Shown: positions 54,271 through 64,000 of the stretch, piece after piece | Layout of the letters: each line of letters opens with the position of its first letter | Position numbering within the stretch: the stretch's first letter is position 1 | NCBI RefSeq assembly: GCF_021290985.1 | Contig: NZ_JAJOYU010000010.1 | Location: forward strand, 62,001-126,000 | Length of the DNA stretch: 64,000 bases | Source: Rheinheimera soli | GTDB lineage: Bacteria; Pseudomonadota; Gammaproteobacteria; Enterobacterales; Alteromonadaceae | Reading direction: 5' to 3' | Program-made: the position numbers and the translations under genes | The notes under the pieces: model-generated | Told to the model about the DNA's origin: nothing | The model's input: the letters and a program-made list of their open reading frames with translations, nothing else | Database searches by the model: none

Positions 54271-56592
54271 TTACTTTTTAAACTTGGCAAAAGCCTGAGC
54301 AAAAGCATCACCCATAGCTGCATTCGGCACTTCAGCTGTTTTAGCAGGCTTAGCAGATTTAGACTGAGATGAGCCTGAAGAACGTGACGAGTCTTTACCC
54401 GCACCACCAGCGCCTTTTACTGCAGGTTGTTCATCCATTCGCATGGTCAGGGCAATACGTTTACGGTCCAGTTCTACTTCCAGTACTTTCACTTTGACTA
54501 TATCGCCTGCTTTGACCACCTGATGTGGGTCTGAAACAAACTTGTCGGTTAAAGATGAAATATGCACTAAGCCATCCTGATGCACACCTATATCCACAAA
54601 AGCACCAAAATTAGTGACGTTAGTGACTACACCTTCCAGCAACATGCCTGGTTTTAAGTCGGCCATAGTTTCTACGCCGTCTTTAAACACAGCGGTTTTA
54701 AACTCTGGGCGTGGGTCACGGCCCGGTTTATCCAGCTCTTTAATCACGTCTTCTACTGTAGGCAAACCAAAATGTTCGTCAACCAAATCAGCAGGATTCA
54801 GGCTTTTTAAGAAAGCGCTGTTGCCCAGTAATTGCTCGATCGGCTGACCAAATTTCGCCAGAATTTTTTCCACTAAAGGATAAGCTTCAGGGTGAACAGA
54901 AGACGAATCCAGCGGATCTGAACCTTTGTTAATACGCAGGAAACCTGCGGCCTGTTCGTAGGCTTTAGGGCCTAAACGGGCGACTTTGAGTAAATCTTTA
55001 CGCTGCTGGAACCGACCATGAGTATCACGGTAGATCACAATGTTTTGCGCCAGAGTTTTGTTTAAACCAGCGACACGGGACAATAGAGGCACTGAGGCCA
55101 TATTTAAATCCACACCTACGGCGTTTACACAGTCTTCGACTACGGCGTCCAATGACTTGGCTAACAAGCTTTGGTTGACGTCATGTTGATACTGCCCAAC
55201 ACCTATGGCTTTAGGCTCAACTTTCACCAGTTCAGCCAACGGGTCTTGCAAACGACGTCCTATAGACACAGCACCACGTAAGGATACATCCAGATCCGGA
55301 AATTCCTGTGATGCGAGCTCAGAGGCCGAGTACACCGAAGCTCCGGCTTCTGACACCATAATTTTGCTGATGTTTTGCTCTGGCAGAAGTTTGATCACAT
55401 CGGCTGCTAACTTGTCGGTTTCACGCGAAGCAGTACCGTTACCAATAGCAATCAGCTCAATTTTATGTTGCTTGGCTAAAGCGGCTAAAGTGCGGACTGA
55501 TTTGTCCCAGTGATTTTGTGGCGCATGTGGGAATATAGTGGTTTGATCCACCAGCTTGCCGGTTTCATCAATAGCCGTGACTTTCACGCCAGTACGCAGG
55601 CCAGGGTCGAGCGCCAGAGTTGCGCGCATACCGGCAGGGGCGGCCATTAATAAATCTTTTAAGTTACGGGCAAATACCTTAATGGCTTCTTCTTCAGCCT
55701 GTTCACGTAATTCGCCTAATAAATCGTTTTCTAAATGCAGGTGTAATTTTACTTTCCAGGTCCACTGCACAGCGGTACGCAGGAAATCATCGGCAGCGCG
55801 GCCTTGCTGGCGCACATCAAAATGATTGGCAATCATTTGCTCACAGACAGCATGAGCTGAAGCATCGTCGGCGTCAGGTTGCAATTGCAGGTTTAAAATA
55901 CCTTCGTTACGGCCACGGAACATAGCCAGAGCGCGGTGTGACGGCACTGTTTTAAAGGATTCTTTGTGCTCAAAATAATCACGGAACTTGGCGCCTTCCT
56001 GCTCTTTACCTGCCACCATAGTACTTTTCAGTACAGCGTTCTGGCTTAAATGACGACGTAATTTCGCCAGCAAAGCGGCATCTTCAGCAAAACGTTCCAT
56101 CAGAATGTATTTCACGCCATCCAGCACAGCTTTGCTGTCGGCAAAACCTGCGTCCGCATTGAAGTAGCTGGCAGCTTGTTGTTCAGGCACTAAAGTTGGG
56201 TCATTAAATAAAGCGTCGGCTAAAGGCTCTAAACCTGCTTCAATAGCAATCTGGCCTTTGGTGCGGCGTTTGGCTTTGTAAGGCAAATATAAATCTTCTA
56301 AACGGGTTTTGTTGTCCGCTGCCAATAAGTCCTGCTTTAACTCTGGCGTCAGTTTGCCTTGTTCATCTATGGTTTTGATAATGACCTGACGTCTGTCTTC
56401 CAGCTCGCGTAAATAAGTTAAACGTACATCCAGGTTACGCAGCTGGGTATCATCCAGGCCACCTGTCACTTCTTTACGATAACGGGCGATAAAAGGCACT
56501 GTTGCACCTTCATCCATCAGCTGAATAGCTGCAGCAACCTGCTCCGGGCGTGCGGAAATTTCCAGAGCAATTTGTTTAATGATCATAGACAT
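54271..56592 (-). CDS. tex: Tex family transcription accessory protein
   Basis: A 773-residue nucleic-acid-binding protein (YhgF in E. coli) with, in order, an N-terminal helical part ([20 protein letters not shown]), a YqgF/RuvC-like domain ([20 protein letters not shown]), a helix-hairpin-helix section ([20 protein letters not shown]) and a C-terminal S1 domain ([20 protein letters not shown]). A Lys/Ser-rich tail follows. It is linked to transcription and stress tolerance; the exact activity is unsettled. E. coli has greB-tex in the same order. ATG 56592 and ATG 56586 are both possible starts. Confidence 0.95.
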   Translation of the reverse strand: MSMIIKQIALEISARPEQVAAAIQLMDEGATVPFIARYRKEVTGGLDDTQLRNLDVRLTYLRELEDRRQVIIKTIDEQGKLTPELKQDLLAADNKTRLEDLYLPYKAKRRTKGQIAIEAGLEPLADALFNDPTLVPEQQAASYFNADAGFADSKAVLDGVKYILMERFAEDAALLAKLRRHLSQNAVLKSTMVAGKEQEGAKFRDYFEHKESFKTVPSHRALAMFRGRNEGILNLQLQPDADDASAHAVCEQMIANHFDVRQQGRAADDFLRTAVQWTWKVKLHLHLENDLLGELREQAEEEAIKVFARNLKDLLMAAPAGMRATLALDPGLRTGVKVTAIDETGKLVDQTTIFPHAPQNHWDKSVRTLAALAKQHKIELIAIGNGTASRETDKLAADVIKLLPEQNISKIMVSEAGASVYSASELASQEFPDLDVSLRGAVSIGRRLQDPLAELVKVEPKAIGVGQYQHDVNQSLLAKSLDAVVEDCVNAVGVDLNMASVPLLSRVAGLNKTLAQNIVIYRDTHGRFQQRKDLLKVARLGPKAYEQAAGFLRINKGSDPLDSSSVHPEAYPLVEKILAKFGQPIEQLLGNSAFLKSLNPADLVDEHFGLPTVEDVIKELDKPGRDPRPEFKTAVFKDGVETMADLKPGMLLEGVVTNVTNFGAFVDIGVHQDGLVHISSLTDKFVSDPHQVVKAGDIVKVKVLEVELDRKRIALTMRMDEQPAVKGAGGAGKDSSRSSGSSQSKSAKPAKTAEVPNAAMGDAFAQAFAKFKK

Positions 56593-56734
56593 AACTTAAA
56601 GCTTCCTTAGCATCTGGCGACTTTACTCTAAGTAAAAGCCAGACTGGTTCTTATCAACTGCGGCAATTGTCCACTGTTAGGGCTAAAAAATCCAATAGCA
56701 AAACGCTGAAGCGTCCGTACTCTGCACCGAGTGG

Positions 56735-58099
56735 CTAGCTCAACCAGCCCAGCACTTTACGTTTCCACTCTGCATAAGGGGCAAAACGCACAGGCGGCTC
56801 AGGCCAGAGTGGCCGTTTTAGTACAGACTTCAAATGACTGAACTGCTCGAAGCCTGCTTTGCCTGAATATTGGCCCATGCCACTCGGACCTACTCCACCA
56901 AAGGGAAGTTCAGACACGGCCATAAACATCAGCACATCGTTGATACACTGACTGCCACTGCTGATTTGTTCTACCCACTGCTGTTGCTGTGAGCTGTTAT
57001 TACTAAACAAATAGGCAGACAGTGGCTTATCGCGTTTTTGCACAAAACGCACTGCAGCGTCAAAGCTATTGATAGAAAGTATCGGCAAAACAGGGCCAAA
57101 AATTTCTTCTGTCATCAGGCGGCTCTCGAGCGGTGGCTCCAACACAATGGTAGGACTGAAATACAGCTGTTCTGCATCAGTTACACCACCACAATACACT
57201 GCCACACCATCCAGATAACTTTGCACCCGCTGTAAATGACGTTGATTAATGATGCGGCCATAATCCGGGCTCAGTTTCGGATCCGCGCCATACATCTGGT
57301 GCAGCTGCGTTTTAATTTCTTCAGCCAGCGCCTGACAGATATCTTTGTGTGCCAGAATATAATCCGGCGCTATACAGGTTTGGCCTGCATTTAGCCACTT
57401 GCCCCAGGCAATACGCTGGGCTGTCAGCTTTAAATCTGCACTGCTATCGACATACACCGGGCTTTTTCCACCCAGCTCTAAAGTCACTGGCGTTAAATGT
57501 TCAGCGGCGGCGCGTAATACAATTTTGCCAACCTGGCCATTGCCTGTGTACATAATATGATCAAAAGGCAGCTTCAACAGTTCCGTGGTTTCCATCACGC
57601 CACCTTCCACTACAACCACAGCTTCTTTATCTAAATACAAAGGCAGCAACCGGGCCATAATGGCTGATGTGGCAGGGGCTAATTCAGAGGGTTTCAGCAC
57701 AGCGCAATTACCAGCTGATAACACAGCCACTAAAGGGGCTAAGGTCAGTTGCAGCGGATAATTCCAGGCGCTGATAATCAATACTGAACCATAAGGTTCA
57801 GGCTGAATAAAAGCCATAGAAGGAAAGGTACGCAATCCTGTGCTGACCCGGCGTGGCTTAGCCCAACTATTCAGTTTTTTCAGGCAATGTTTAATATCGC
57901 TGTGCAAATAGTTAATTTCGCTCAACAGCGCTTCAAAAGCCGGTTTGGCTAAATCCTGCTGCAACGCCTGCAATAACTCAGTTTCGTGTGTGGTCAGTAA
58001 CAACTGCAGCTGTTTTAATTGCTGCTTGCGCCAACTCAGGCTTTTGGTGGCGCCGCTGGAAAAAAACTCTTGTTGTTGACTCAATAACTGTTGATACAT
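56735..58099 (-). CDS. Aldehyde dehydrogenase, coniferyl/fatty-aldehyde (ALDH3) type
   Basis: A 454-residue NAD(P)-dependent aldehyde dehydrogenase lacking the N-terminal extension of ALDH1/2 types, which places it in the class 3 branch. Catalytic Cys242 in NAGQTCIAPDY, general base Glu208 in TLELGGKSPVYV, and AWNYPLQLTLAPLV with GNCAVLKPSELAP as the cofactor pocket. EEIFGPVLPI is near the C-terminus. It converts aldehydes to acids; the natural substrate is not clear. It ends eight bases after greB and is inserted between greB and tex, unlike E. coli. Confidence 0.9.
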   Translation of the reverse strand: MYQQLLSQQQEFFSSGATKSLSWRKQQLKQLQLLLTTHETELLQALQQDLAKPAFEALLSEINYLHSDIKHCLKKLNSWAKPRRVSTGLRTFPSMAFIQPEPYGSVLIISAWNYPLQLTLAPLVAVLSAGNCAVLKPSELAPATSAIMARLLPLYLDKEAVVVVEGGVMETTELLKLPFDHIMYTGNGQVGKIVLRAAAEHLTPVTLELGGKSPVYVDSSADLKLTAQRIAWGKWLNAGQTCIAPDYILAHKDICQALAEEIKTQLHQMYGADPKLSPDYGRIINQRHLQRVQSYLDGVAVYCGGVTDAEQLYFSPTIVLEPPLESRLMTEEIFGPVLPILSINSFDAAVRFVQKRDKPLSAYLFSNNSSQQQQWVEQISSGSQCINDVLMFMAVSELPFGGVGPSGMGQYSGKAGFEQFSHLKSVLKRPLWPEPPVRFAPYAEWKRKVLGWLS

Positions 58100-58107
58100 A
58101 ACACACC

Positions 58108-58593
58108 TTAGCCTTTGGCTTGCGGATACCAGATTTTATTAATCCACCATTCTTTGATGCCAGTGGGAGTGGGCACTTGCACTTCATCATCTATTTGTTT
58201 TTTGATCAAAGCACGGGCCATAGGAGCATCTATCGAAATGTAATCATTGCGGCCGTAAATTTCGTCAGGCCCAACAATGCGAAAGGTCAGCTGTTCGCCT
58301 TCGCTGTTTTCAATGGCTACCCAGGCACCAAAAAACACACGCCCTTCCTGCTGGGGCGCGTAATCCACTACTTTAATCACTTCAAGACGCTTCCGTAAGT
58401 ACCTGATCCTTCTATCTATTTCGCGAAGAAGCTGTTTGTTGTATTTGTAGTCCGCGTTCTCGGATCTATCGCCCAGGCTAGCCGCCCATGCCACTTTGGC
58501 TGTGGTATCAGGGCGCTTTTCCCGCCATAAATGGTTTAATTCCTGTTGCAAGGCTTCATAACCTTCGCGGGTGACTAACTCTGTTTTACTCAT
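58108..58593 (-). CDS. greB: Transcription elongation factor GreB
   Basis: A 161-residue factor that inserts into the RNA polymerase secondary channel and stimulates cleavage of backtracked RNA. It has the coiled coil with the catalytic acidic tip: AASLGDRSENADYKYNKQLL (residues 43-62) with the conserved Asp and Glu. The C-terminal FKBP-like domain has RVFFGAWVAIEN and the GreB-specific ending TGIKEWWINKIWYP. This tail and the tip sequence separate it from GreA. Upstream is the A/T-rich 303-base gap shared with the lipoprotein gene. Confidence 0.96.
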   Translation of the reverse strand: MSKTELVTREGYEALQQELNHLWREKRPDTTAKVAWAASLGDRSENADYKYNKQLLREIDRRIRYLRKRLEVIKVVDYAPQQEGRVFFGAWVAIENSEGEQLTFRIVGPDEIYGRNDYISIDAPMARALIKKQIDDEVQVPTPTGIKEWWINKIWYPQAKG

Positions 58594-58896
58594 GCTATCC
58601 GGTGTTGATTTGAAAAAAGAAAGAACTGCTGTTCTGGTCTGACTTTATAACCATTTAACGCTGAAGTGGAAAGAGAAGGTCATGAATTTCAACAGATAAG
58701 TCAGATACTTAAAAACCACTATTTTTCTTTTGCAATAAAACAATAAATAAAAATGCTTAAAAATTAATTGCTTACGTAAATATTTGAAAATAATTCAAAA
58801 TATTTATTCACTGTCATTTAGATGTAACAAAAATATGTTAGGCGATTTTGGCTGGGCCAACTATAGTGAAAATGTGCTTAATAAAGGAGGCCAACA
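58594..58896. promoter_or_regulatory. A/T-rich divergent control region between greB and the lipoprotein gene
   Basis: This 303-base gap has no gene. A -10-like TATAGT at 58862-58867 lies 30 bases before the lipoprotein start and has no strong -35 partner (TTAGGC at about 58838), suggesting an activator-dependent promoter. A GTAACAAAAATATGTTA stretch (from about 58824) could be a binding site for an OmpR-class regulator, which would fit the ompR gene downstream; this match is loose. A/T-rich blocks span 58720-58810. Confidence 0.4.
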
Positions 58897-59100
58897 ATGA
58901 AAGCAAAATTAACAGGTCTGATAGTCCTTGCTACGGCTCTTGTGATGACAGGGTGCAGCTCAGCGCCAGATTACGCTTATGTGATTGATCAAAAGACCTT
59001 AGAGAAACAGGAAAACTCCACGCGACTGAGTGCTCATACCGGTCACGTGGTGTGGATGAATCCGCCGCTGCGTAAAGTAGAGAAGGTGCAACCTGAATAA
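58897..59100 (+). CDS. Small outer-membrane-type lipoprotein
   Basis: A 67-residue lipoprotein: signal MKAKLTGLIVLATALVMTGC (lipobox VMTGC, lipidated Cys20), then a short mature part of 47 residues (SSAPDYAYVIDQKTLEKQEN and so on), with no aspartate at position +2, which favours the outer membrane. The RBS AAAGGAGG (58883-58890) is the strongest in the window, so high expression is likely. I do not recognise the family. Located just ahead of ompR and ended by a hairpin at 59139-59170. Confidence 0.75.
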   Translation: MKAKLTGLIVLATALVMTGCSSAPDYAYVIDQKTLEKQENSTRLSAHTGHVVWMNPPLRKVEKVQPE

Positions 59101-59138
59101 GTTGCCCAAACAGAAGCAGACAAACTTTGTAACAACTG

Positions 59139-59170
59139 AACCCGGCGCATGCCCTCCATGCTCCGGGTTT
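59139..59170 (+). terminator. Terminator between the lipoprotein gene and ompR
   Basis: ACCCGG-x-GCATG (59140-59151) pairs with CATGC-x-CCGGGT (59157-59168), followed by TTTTTCG. Confidence 0.75.
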
Positions 59171-59207
59171 TTCGTTTATAGTGAGCTTCATTTGCGGAGG
59201 GATTTGT

Positions 59208-59933
59208 ATGCTCGGACAAGAAACAACAAAAATTTTAGTAGTCGACGATGACATGAGATTACGTTCTTTATTAGAACGTTATCTGGTAGAACAGGGTTAT
59301 ATTGTCCGTACCTCCGCCAACTTCGAGCAAATGCAACGTTTAATGGAACGCGAAAATTTCCATCTGGTGGTGCTGGATCTGATGTTGCCAGGCGAAGATG
59401 GGTTGTCCATTTGTCGTAAGCTGCGCCAACAAGAAAATGAAATTCCTATCATTATGCTGACGGCCAAAGGCGATGAAGTCGATCGTATTATTGGTTTGGA
59501 AATGGGCGCTGACGATTACCTGCCTAAGCCTTTTAACCCGCGTGAATTATTGGCCCGTATCCGCGCTGTATTACGTCGTAAATCCAAAGAGTTACCTGGT
59601 GCGCCTGCAGTTGAGGAAAGCCAGGTGAAGTTTGGACCTTTTGTATTTAACCTCGCGACCCGTGAAATGCGTAAAGGCGACGAGCTGATGCCTTTAACCA
59701 GTGGCGAATTTGCAGTACTGAAAGTGCTGGTGACTCATGCCCGTGAACCTTTGTCGCGCGATAAATTAATGAATATGGCCCGGGGCCGTGATTATTCAGC
59801 GATGGAGCGCAGTATAGATGTTCAGGTGTCGCGCTTGCGTCGTATGCTGGAAGACGACCCGACTAACCCACGTTATATTCAAACCGTATGGGGTTTGGGT
59901 TATGTGTTTGTACCTGATGGTGCAGTCAACTAA
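59208..59933 (+). CDS. ompR: Two-component response regulator OmpR
   Basis: The 241-residue regulator has a receiver domain with acidic pocket Asp14/Asp15, phospho-acceptor Asp57 (LVVLDLMLPGEDG) and Lys107 (LPKPFN), followed by a winged-helix DNA-binding domain (LTSGEFAVLKVLVTHAREPL, then VSRLRRMLEDDP). Sequence and gene order with envZ identify OmpR, which controls osmotic and envelope genes. ATG 59208 follows GGAGG by seven bases; a frame start at 59181 lacks that. Translated together with envZ. Confidence 0.95.
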   Translation: MLGQETTKILVVDDDMRLRSLLERYLVEQGYIVRTSANFEQMQRLMERENFHLVVLDLMLPGEDGLSICRKLRQQENEIPIIMLTAKGDEVDRIIGLEMGADDYLPKPFNPRELLARIRAVLRRKSKELPGAPAVEESQVKFGPFVFNLATREMRKGDELMPLTSGEFAVLKVLVTHAREPLSRDKLMNMARGRDYSAMERSIDVQVSRLRRMLEDDPTNPRYIQTVWGLGYVFVPDGAVN

Positions 59934-61250
59934 ATGCGATTGTTTCCGCGCAGCGCTTTTGGTCAGACGGTATTTCTGATTGGTATTTTGTTGTTGATCA
60001 ATCAGCTGGTGTCGTACTTATCCGTGGTCTATTACGTGATTAAGCCCAGCTATCAACAAATTAACCATCTGATCGCTAAGCAAATCAAAGTGGTCTTTAT
60101 CGATGTGGAGCATAACGAAGTGCTGCTGTCGGAAGAGCTGACCAAAAGATTCCAGCAAGCCACAGGCATTGAAGTGTATACCGATGCGACAGCACCTTTA
60201 CATGGCTTAAATGAAGCCAGCTATTACCCGTATTTCTCGTCTGAAATGTCACAAGAGCTGGGTGGACCAGCCGAAGTGCGTATTGCTCAGCAAAGCAGTT
60301 ATGCCTTTTGGGTGAAACCACCGCAAGCACCACAATATTGGGTGAAAGTACCTTTAAGTGGGCTGGATGAAACTGATTTCTCACCGCTGAAAATTTATGT
60401 TCTGGTGATAGGGTTTTTAAGTGTGGCAGGAGGCTGGTTATTTGCACGGCAACTGAACAGGCCTCTGCAAGGCTTGCAACAAGCTGCATTAAAAGTAGGG
60501 CGGGGCGAAATGCCTGATCCTCTGCCTGAGCATGGTTCCACTGAAATAGTGGCTGTAACCCGTGCTTTTAACCGTATGGCCAAGGGTATCAGTCAACTGG
60601 AGAAAGACCGAGCTTTGTTAATGGCTGGTGTATCGCACGATTTGCGTACTCCTTTGACCCGTATTCGCTTAGCCAGCGAAATGGTCAGTGAACAGGACAG
60701 CTGGATCAAAGATGGTATTGTCAGTGATATCGAAGATATGAACGCCATTATCGACCAGTTCATTGACTACATTCGCCATCACAAAGAAGAAGCACTGGAT
60801 GAAGAAGATTTAAACCTGCTGGTGCAGGAGCAAATCAGTGCCGATCGGCTGCAAAAACGCGAAATTATTGCCAGCCTGAGCGAGTCATTACCGCTGGTGC
60901 CGTTGCGCCGCATTGCGATCAAACGAGTACTGAATAACCTGATAGAAAACGCACTGAAGTATTCAGAAGGTGCTATTGAAGTCAGTACAGGTCTGGAACG
61001 CGCCAGCCGTAAGGTCTATGTGCAGGTGCGGGATCATGGCCCTGGTATTCCTGAACATGAAATGCAGCGTATGTTTGAGCCTTTTGCTCAGGGTGACACA
61101 GCCCGGGGCAGTGGAGGTTCGGGTTTAGGTTTGGCTATTATCAAAAAGATTGTTGATATGCATCATGGGCAAATCAGTATGCATAACCATGCTTATGGCG
61201 GATTAGTGGTGACGGTCTATTTGCCAGTGAGCCCAACCAAAGCAGCATAA
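59934..61250 (+). CDS. envZ: Osmosensor histidine kinase EnvZ
   Basis: A 438-residue inner-membrane sensor kinase: helices at about 10-34 and 152-172 flank a periplasmic domain, then HAMP ([19 protein letters not shown]), dimerisation/phosphorylation with His235 in [20 protein letters not shown], and an ATPase domain with [12 protein letters not shown] (N box), [12 protein letters not shown] and [15 protein letters not shown]. The ATG directly follows the ompR stop (TAA then ATG), so the two are coupled. The terminator at 61253-61275 follows. Confidence 0.95.
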   Translation: MRLFPRSAFGQTVFLIGILLLINQLVSYLSVVYYVIKPSYQQINHLIAKQIKVVFIDVEHNEVLLSEELTKRFQQATGIEVYTDATAPLHGLNEASYYPYFSSEMSQELGGPAEVRIAQQSSYAFWVKPPQAPQYWVKVPLSGLDETDFSPLKIYVLVIGFLSVAGGWLFARQLNRPLQGLQQAALKVGRGEMPDPLPEHGSTEIVAVTRAFNRMAKGISQLEKDRALLMAGVSHDLRTPLTRIRLASEMVSEQDSWIKDGIVSDIEDMNAIIDQFIDYIRHHKEEALDEEDLNLLVQEQISADRLQKREIIASLSESLPLVPLRRIAIKRVLNNLIENALKYSEGAIEVSTGLERASRKVYVQVRDHGPGIPEHEMQRMFEPFAQGDTARGSGGSGLGLAIIKKIVDMHHGQISMHNHAYGGLVVTVYLPVSPTKAA

Positions 61251-61252
61251 AA

Positions 61253-61275
61253 AAGGCTCCAATACGGAGCCTTCT
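61253..61275. terminator. Bidirectional terminator between envZ and pckA
   Basis: AAGGCTCC (61253-61260), loop AATAC, GGAGCCTT (61266-61273), followed by CTTT. Convergent genes lie on both sides. Confidence 0.8.
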
Positions 61276-61292
61276 TTCATTAAATCAAAGCA

Positions 61293-62834
61293 TTAAGCTA
61301 CTTTTGGACCTGCATTGCGGATCGCATCAGATACATCGTATTTCTTAAAGTTGTTGGCAAACTCAGTGGCCAGTTTAGTGGCGTACTCATCATAAGCAGC
61401 TTTGTCAGCCCAGGTGTCTCTTGGGTTCAGTAAGTTGCTGTCCACACCTGTTACTTTCAACGGTACATTCAGGTTTAACTCTGGTAAATGTACAGTTTCA
61501 GCACTAGCTAATTCGCCAGATACTATAGCGTCGATAATGCCGCGAGTGGTTGGGATATCAAAACGTTTACCCACACCGTGTGGGCCACCTGTCCAGCCTG
61601 TGTTGACTAAATACACTTTGCTGCCGAACTCACGTACACGTTTGATCAACAGTTCTGCGTATACACCTGCTGGGCGTGGGAAAAACGGCGCACCAAAACA
61701 GGTAGAGAAAGTGGATTCAATAGCAGATGTTGAACCAATCTCGGTTGAACCTACTTTGGCGGTGTAACCACTTAAGAAATGGTAAGCCGCAGCTTCTTCA
61801 GACAGGATAGAAACAGGTGGTAAAACACCACTGACATCACAGGTTAAAAACACCACAGCTTTAGGTTCACCAGCACGGTTTTCCAGTACACGCTTTTCCA
61901 CATGGGCTAACGGATAAGCAGCGCGGCTGTTTTGCGTCAGGCTGGCGTCTTTGTAGTCTGGCGTACGGTTGTCATCCAATACTACGTTTTCCAGAATGGT
62001 GCCGAAGCGGATCGCATCCCAAATCACAGGCTCGTTTTTCTTCGACAGGTCGATACATTTGGCGTAGCAACCACCTTCGATATTAAACACTGAGTTAGGT
62101 GCCCAACCGTGTTCGTCATCACCAATCAGGAAACGTTTCGGGTCGGCAGACAAAGTCGTTTTACCAGTACCTGACAAACCAAAGAATAAGGTGGTGTCAC
62201 CTGCTTCACCTACGTTGGCCGAGCAGTGCATTGGCAATACACCTTTGGCTGGCAACAGGAAGTTCTGGACAGAGAACATGGCTTTTTTCATTTCGCCGGC
62301 ATAACGCATGCCTGCTAATAATACTTTGCGCTCGGCAAAGTTGATCATCACAGTACCGTCACTGTTGGTGCCGTCACGTTCAGGGTTACATTCAAACGAA
62401 GGCACGTTCAGGATTTGCCAGGTCTCTTTGCCTGATGTGTTCCACTGAGCCGGAGTGATAAAGAGGTTTTTGGCAAAAATATGCTGCCACGCGGTTTCAG
62501 TGGTCACTGTCATCGGAATGTAGTGTTCCGGATCTGCACCTACTTCCAGGTGAGAGACAAAATGTTCTTTGGTCGCAATAAAATCGCTGACACGAGCCCA
62601 AAGTGCAGAAAACTTCACCGGATCAAAAGGACGATTGACGTTGCCCCATTGAATATCCTGCTCTGTGCTGGCTTCTTTGACGATAAAACGATCAGTAGGT
62701 GAGCGACCAGTTCTGTGACCGGTTTTAACCACCAAAGCGCCGTTATCCGCTAATACACCTTCGTTGCGACGAATAGCGTGTTCAACTAAATCGGCCACTG
62801 TTAAATCAATGTGGCGGGTGATTGTAGAGGTCAT
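61293..62834 (-). CDS. pckA: Phosphoenolpyruvate carboxykinase (ATP)
   Basis: A 513-residue ATP-dependent PEPCK that makes phosphoenolpyruvate from oxaloacetate, the gateway of gluconeogenesis. P-loop [11 protein letters not shown] at 219-229, the metal and substrate loop [28 protein letters not shown], and [17 protein letters not shown] are all present. I chose ATG 62834, where homologous sequence begins and AAGGAG lies ten bases upstream; the frame is open further upstream to 63017 but that part shows no family resemblance. Placed between envZ and hslO as in E. coli. Confidence 0.95.
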   Translation of the reverse strand: MTSTITRHIDLTVADLVEHAIRRNEGVLADNGALVVKTGHRTGRSPTDRFIVKEASTEQDIQWGNVNRPFDPVKFSALWARVSDFIATKEHFVSHLEVGADPEHYIPMTVTTETAWQHIFAKNLFITPAQWNTSGKETWQILNVPSFECNPERDGTNSDGTVMINFAERKVLLAGMRYAGEMKKAMFSVQNFLLPAKGVLPMHCSANVGEAGDTTLFFGLSGTGKTTLSADPKRFLIGDDEHGWAPNSVFNIEGGCYAKCIDLSKKNEPVIWDAIRFGTILENVVLDDNRTPDYKDASLTQNSRAAYPLAHVEKRVLENRAGEPKAVVFLTCDVSGVLPPVSILSEEAAAYHFLSGYTAKVGSTEIGSTSAIESTFSTCFGAPFFPRPAGVYAELLIKRVREFGSKVYLVNTGWTGGPHGVGKRFDIPTTRGIIDAIVSGELASAETVHLPELNLNVPLKVTGVDSNLLNPRDTWADKAAYDEYATKLATEFANNFKKYDVSDAIRNAGPKVA

Positions 62835-63000
62835 TGTAGGGTGACTCCTTGAGGTACGTAGGTCAGTAAATTTATGGTTTTTAATAGGGTTCAGCCCGAT
62901 TGTACTCCATTTGGATGGCCAAAACATCCAGGAAATGCGGGTTTTGTCGGAAATTCGGAGGAAAAATGAAAGCTTACAAGGTGGGTTACATAATTGTTTA

Positions 63001-63043
63001 GCCCCTTGAGAGAGCAATATCTGCTTACTCTCTCAAGAGGGGC
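63001..63043 (-). terminator. Long hairpin terminator of hslO
   Basis: GCCCCTTGAGAGAG (63001-63014) pairs with CTCTCTCAAGAGGGGC (63028-63043), with a two-base bulge and a loop of 13. It follows the hslO stop on the minus strand. No T tract, but the 14-base stem is among the strongest in the window. Confidence 0.6.
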
Positions 63044-63047
63044 GTGC

Positions 63048-63896
63048 TTAAAACTTATTCAATAATAAGGACAATTCAGCACTGTCAAATTGATAAGTAC
63101 TGTTGCAATAGTCACAGCTGATTTCCAGTTTGCCTTCTGCTATATGCTCTTCAATGGCCGTTTTGCCCAAACTGATAATGGCTGATTCACATTTTTCGCG
63201 TGAGCAACCACAGACAAAACGTATAGCCTGATGCGGAAATACCTCAACTTCTTCGTCATGGTATAAGCGGTGCAGCATTTGTTCTGTCGGTAAATTCAGT
63301 AATTCGTTGGCTGTGATGGTATCGGTCACTATCACTAAATCACTAAAATCCTGCTTGGCTTTTTCCGGATCAACCGGCAACACCTGCAGCAATAAACCAG
63401 CGGCGCGGCTTTGATTTTCAGTCAGGTCGGTAAACAAGTACAAACGGGTGGGCAGTTGTTCTGACTGCGCAAAATAAGCTTCTAAGGTATCGGTCAGGCT
63501 ATCGCCGGTCAGAGGGATAATGCCCTGATAACGTTCGCCTTGCTTAGGCGTAATGGTCACCAGCATATAGCCTTCACCAATCAGATCACGAAAACCTGTG
63601 GCACCAATTTCCGCTTGCAGTCGGGCTACACCCCGGAACTCCTGCTCTGCAGTGCCATTGACCGCCGCAAAACGTACAGGGCCATCACCTTGCAACTGCA
63701 CAGCTATATCGCCGTCCAGCTTTAAAGTGGCCGTAAGTAAACTGGTCGCAACCACCAGTTCGGCCAGCAATTGCTTCACCGGGTAAGGATAATCATGATT
63801 TTGCAGCATTTGCTGCAAACTGTCGGAGACATAAGCGATTTCGCCGCGCATATCGCGTTGATTAAATAAAAAACGTACTAAAACATCTTGATTCAT
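63048..63896 (-). CDS. hslO: Redox-regulated chaperone Hsp33
   Basis: A 282-residue holdase switched on by oxidation. The C-terminal redox zinc centre is visible: Cys229-x-Cys231 (VCGCS) and Cys261-x2-Cys264 (SCDYCNS), with 29 residues between, plus an extra Cys236. EFRGVARLQAEIGATGFRDL, GEGYMLVTITPKQGERYQG and GIIPLTGDSLTDTLEAYFAQ are the N-terminal domain marks. AAGG precedes the ATG by seven bases. It is the second gene of an hslR-hslO unit, which pairs heat and oxidative stress functions. Confidence 0.95.
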   Translation of the reverse strand: MNQDVLVRFLFNQRDMRGEIAYVSDSLQQMLQNHDYPYPVKQLLAELVVATSLLTATLKLDGDIAVQLQGDGPVRFAAVNGTAEQEFRGVARLQAEIGATGFRDLIGEGYMLVTITPKQGERYQGIIPLTGDSLTDTLEAYFAQSEQLPTRLYLFTDLTENQSRAAGLLLQVLPVDPEKAKQDFSDLVIVTDTITANELLNLPTEQMLHRLYHDEEVEVFPHQAIRFVCGCSREKCESAIISLGKTAIEEHIAEGKLEISCDYCNSTYQFDSAELSLLLNKF

Positions 63897-63905
63897 AACA
63901 TTACC

Positions 63906-64000
63906 TTAAGATTGCTGCGACTTGATCAACAACAACTGACGACGCATTTTTTTGTCAGGTTTGGTTTCAGGGTGAGGCGCAAACAGCAAATTCATTTTGC
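63906..64000 (-). CDS. hslR: Ribosome-associated heat shock protein Hsp15, 3' end only
   Basis: Only the last 30 codons are in the window. They read KMNLLFAPHPETKPDKKMRR and then QLLLIKSQQS, matching the C-terminal tail of E. coli Hsp15 (HPDRRPDKKERRDLL). Hsp15 is an S4-domain RNA-binding protein that handles stalled 50S subunits with nascent chains. Its stop lies nine bases before the hslO start, so the two form an operon. The S4 domain itself is beyond the window edge. Confidence 0.8.
   Translation of the reverse strand, partial: KMNLLFAPHPETKPDKKMRRQLLLIKSQQS

Noticed and set aside
62966-63001. An 11-codon frame with GGAGG ahead of ATG in the pckA upstream region, on the plus strand
   Set aside because: It is too short to support, is antisense to the pckA leader and has no gene downstream in the same direction.
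62835-63017. 61-codon N-terminal extension of pckA
   Set aside because: No similarity to PEPCK, and the internal ATG has a ribosome binding site and the conserved start.

Overview
The window is a densely packed chromosomal segment of a gammaproteobacterium. Protein sequences and gene order suggest an Alteromonadales/Chromatiaceae-type aerobe, most like Rheinheimera (an inference from family resemblance; no database was searched). I see no rRNA, tRNA, CRISPR array, prophage or intact insertion sequence. Several blocks keep the gene order known from E. coli: gppA-rhlB-trxA-rho; ubiE-ubiJ-ubiB-tatABC-tatD; plsB/lexA; and nfuA/comF/bioH with tex, greB, ompR-envZ, pckA and hslO-hslR.

Layout. 1-5.1 kb: a truncated secreted phosphatase-like gene, an alanine/glycine:cation symporter, DUF3010, a 43-codon gene, a TPR protein and a LysR regulator, with structured intergenic repeats. 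5.3-9.1 kb: a methionine-salvage patch (mtnB, divergent from a methionine aminotransferase and an omega-amidase) with a perfect MetJ half-site between them, then an MFS transporter. 9.2-11 kb: pyrimidine nucleoside salvage (cdd-deoA). 11-18 kb: a solute-binding protein, ndh, rho, trxA, rhlB, gppA. 18-25.6 kb: one long minus-strand run ubiE-ubiJ-ubiB-tatA-tatB-tatC-(secreted protein)-tatD-diguanylate cyclase-hemB joining quinone synthesis, Tat export and haem synthesis. 25.7-32.2 kb: an AlkD-like protein coupled to a second diguanylate cyclase, a DUF885 lipoprotein, an EVE-domain protein, tesB. 32.2-35.5 kb: plsB and lexA, the latter with two SOS boxes.

35.7-43.9 kb is a complete aa3-type cytochrome c oxidase locus: coxB with a fused cytochrome c domain, coxA, ctaG, coxC, DUF2909, surf1, an unnamed CxxxC membrane-anchored protein, ctaA, ctaB and sco. 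43.9-47.0 kb is the most accessory-looking part: palindromic repeats, a secreted nucleosidase-family protein, DUF3592, direct repeats resembling REP/RAYT debris, and an ankyrin lipoprotein. 47-54.2 kb: polysaccharide deacetylase, nfuA, a large M14 peptidase, comF, bioH, and a two-gene unit made of a short flagellar-rod-tail-like protein and an HExxH SprA-related protein. 54.3-64 kb: tex, aldehyde dehydrogenase, greB, a small lipoprotein, ompR-envZ, pckA, hslO and the 3' end of hslR.

The observations I rate highest are a two-copy intergenic element with compensatory base changes in a nested hairpin (about 2.22-2.35 and 2.94-3.03 kb), the MetJ-type operator at mtnB, the unannotated SCO-like CxxxC protein inside the oxidase operon, and the rod-tail/SprA pair. 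I see no convincing entirely new multi-gene system.
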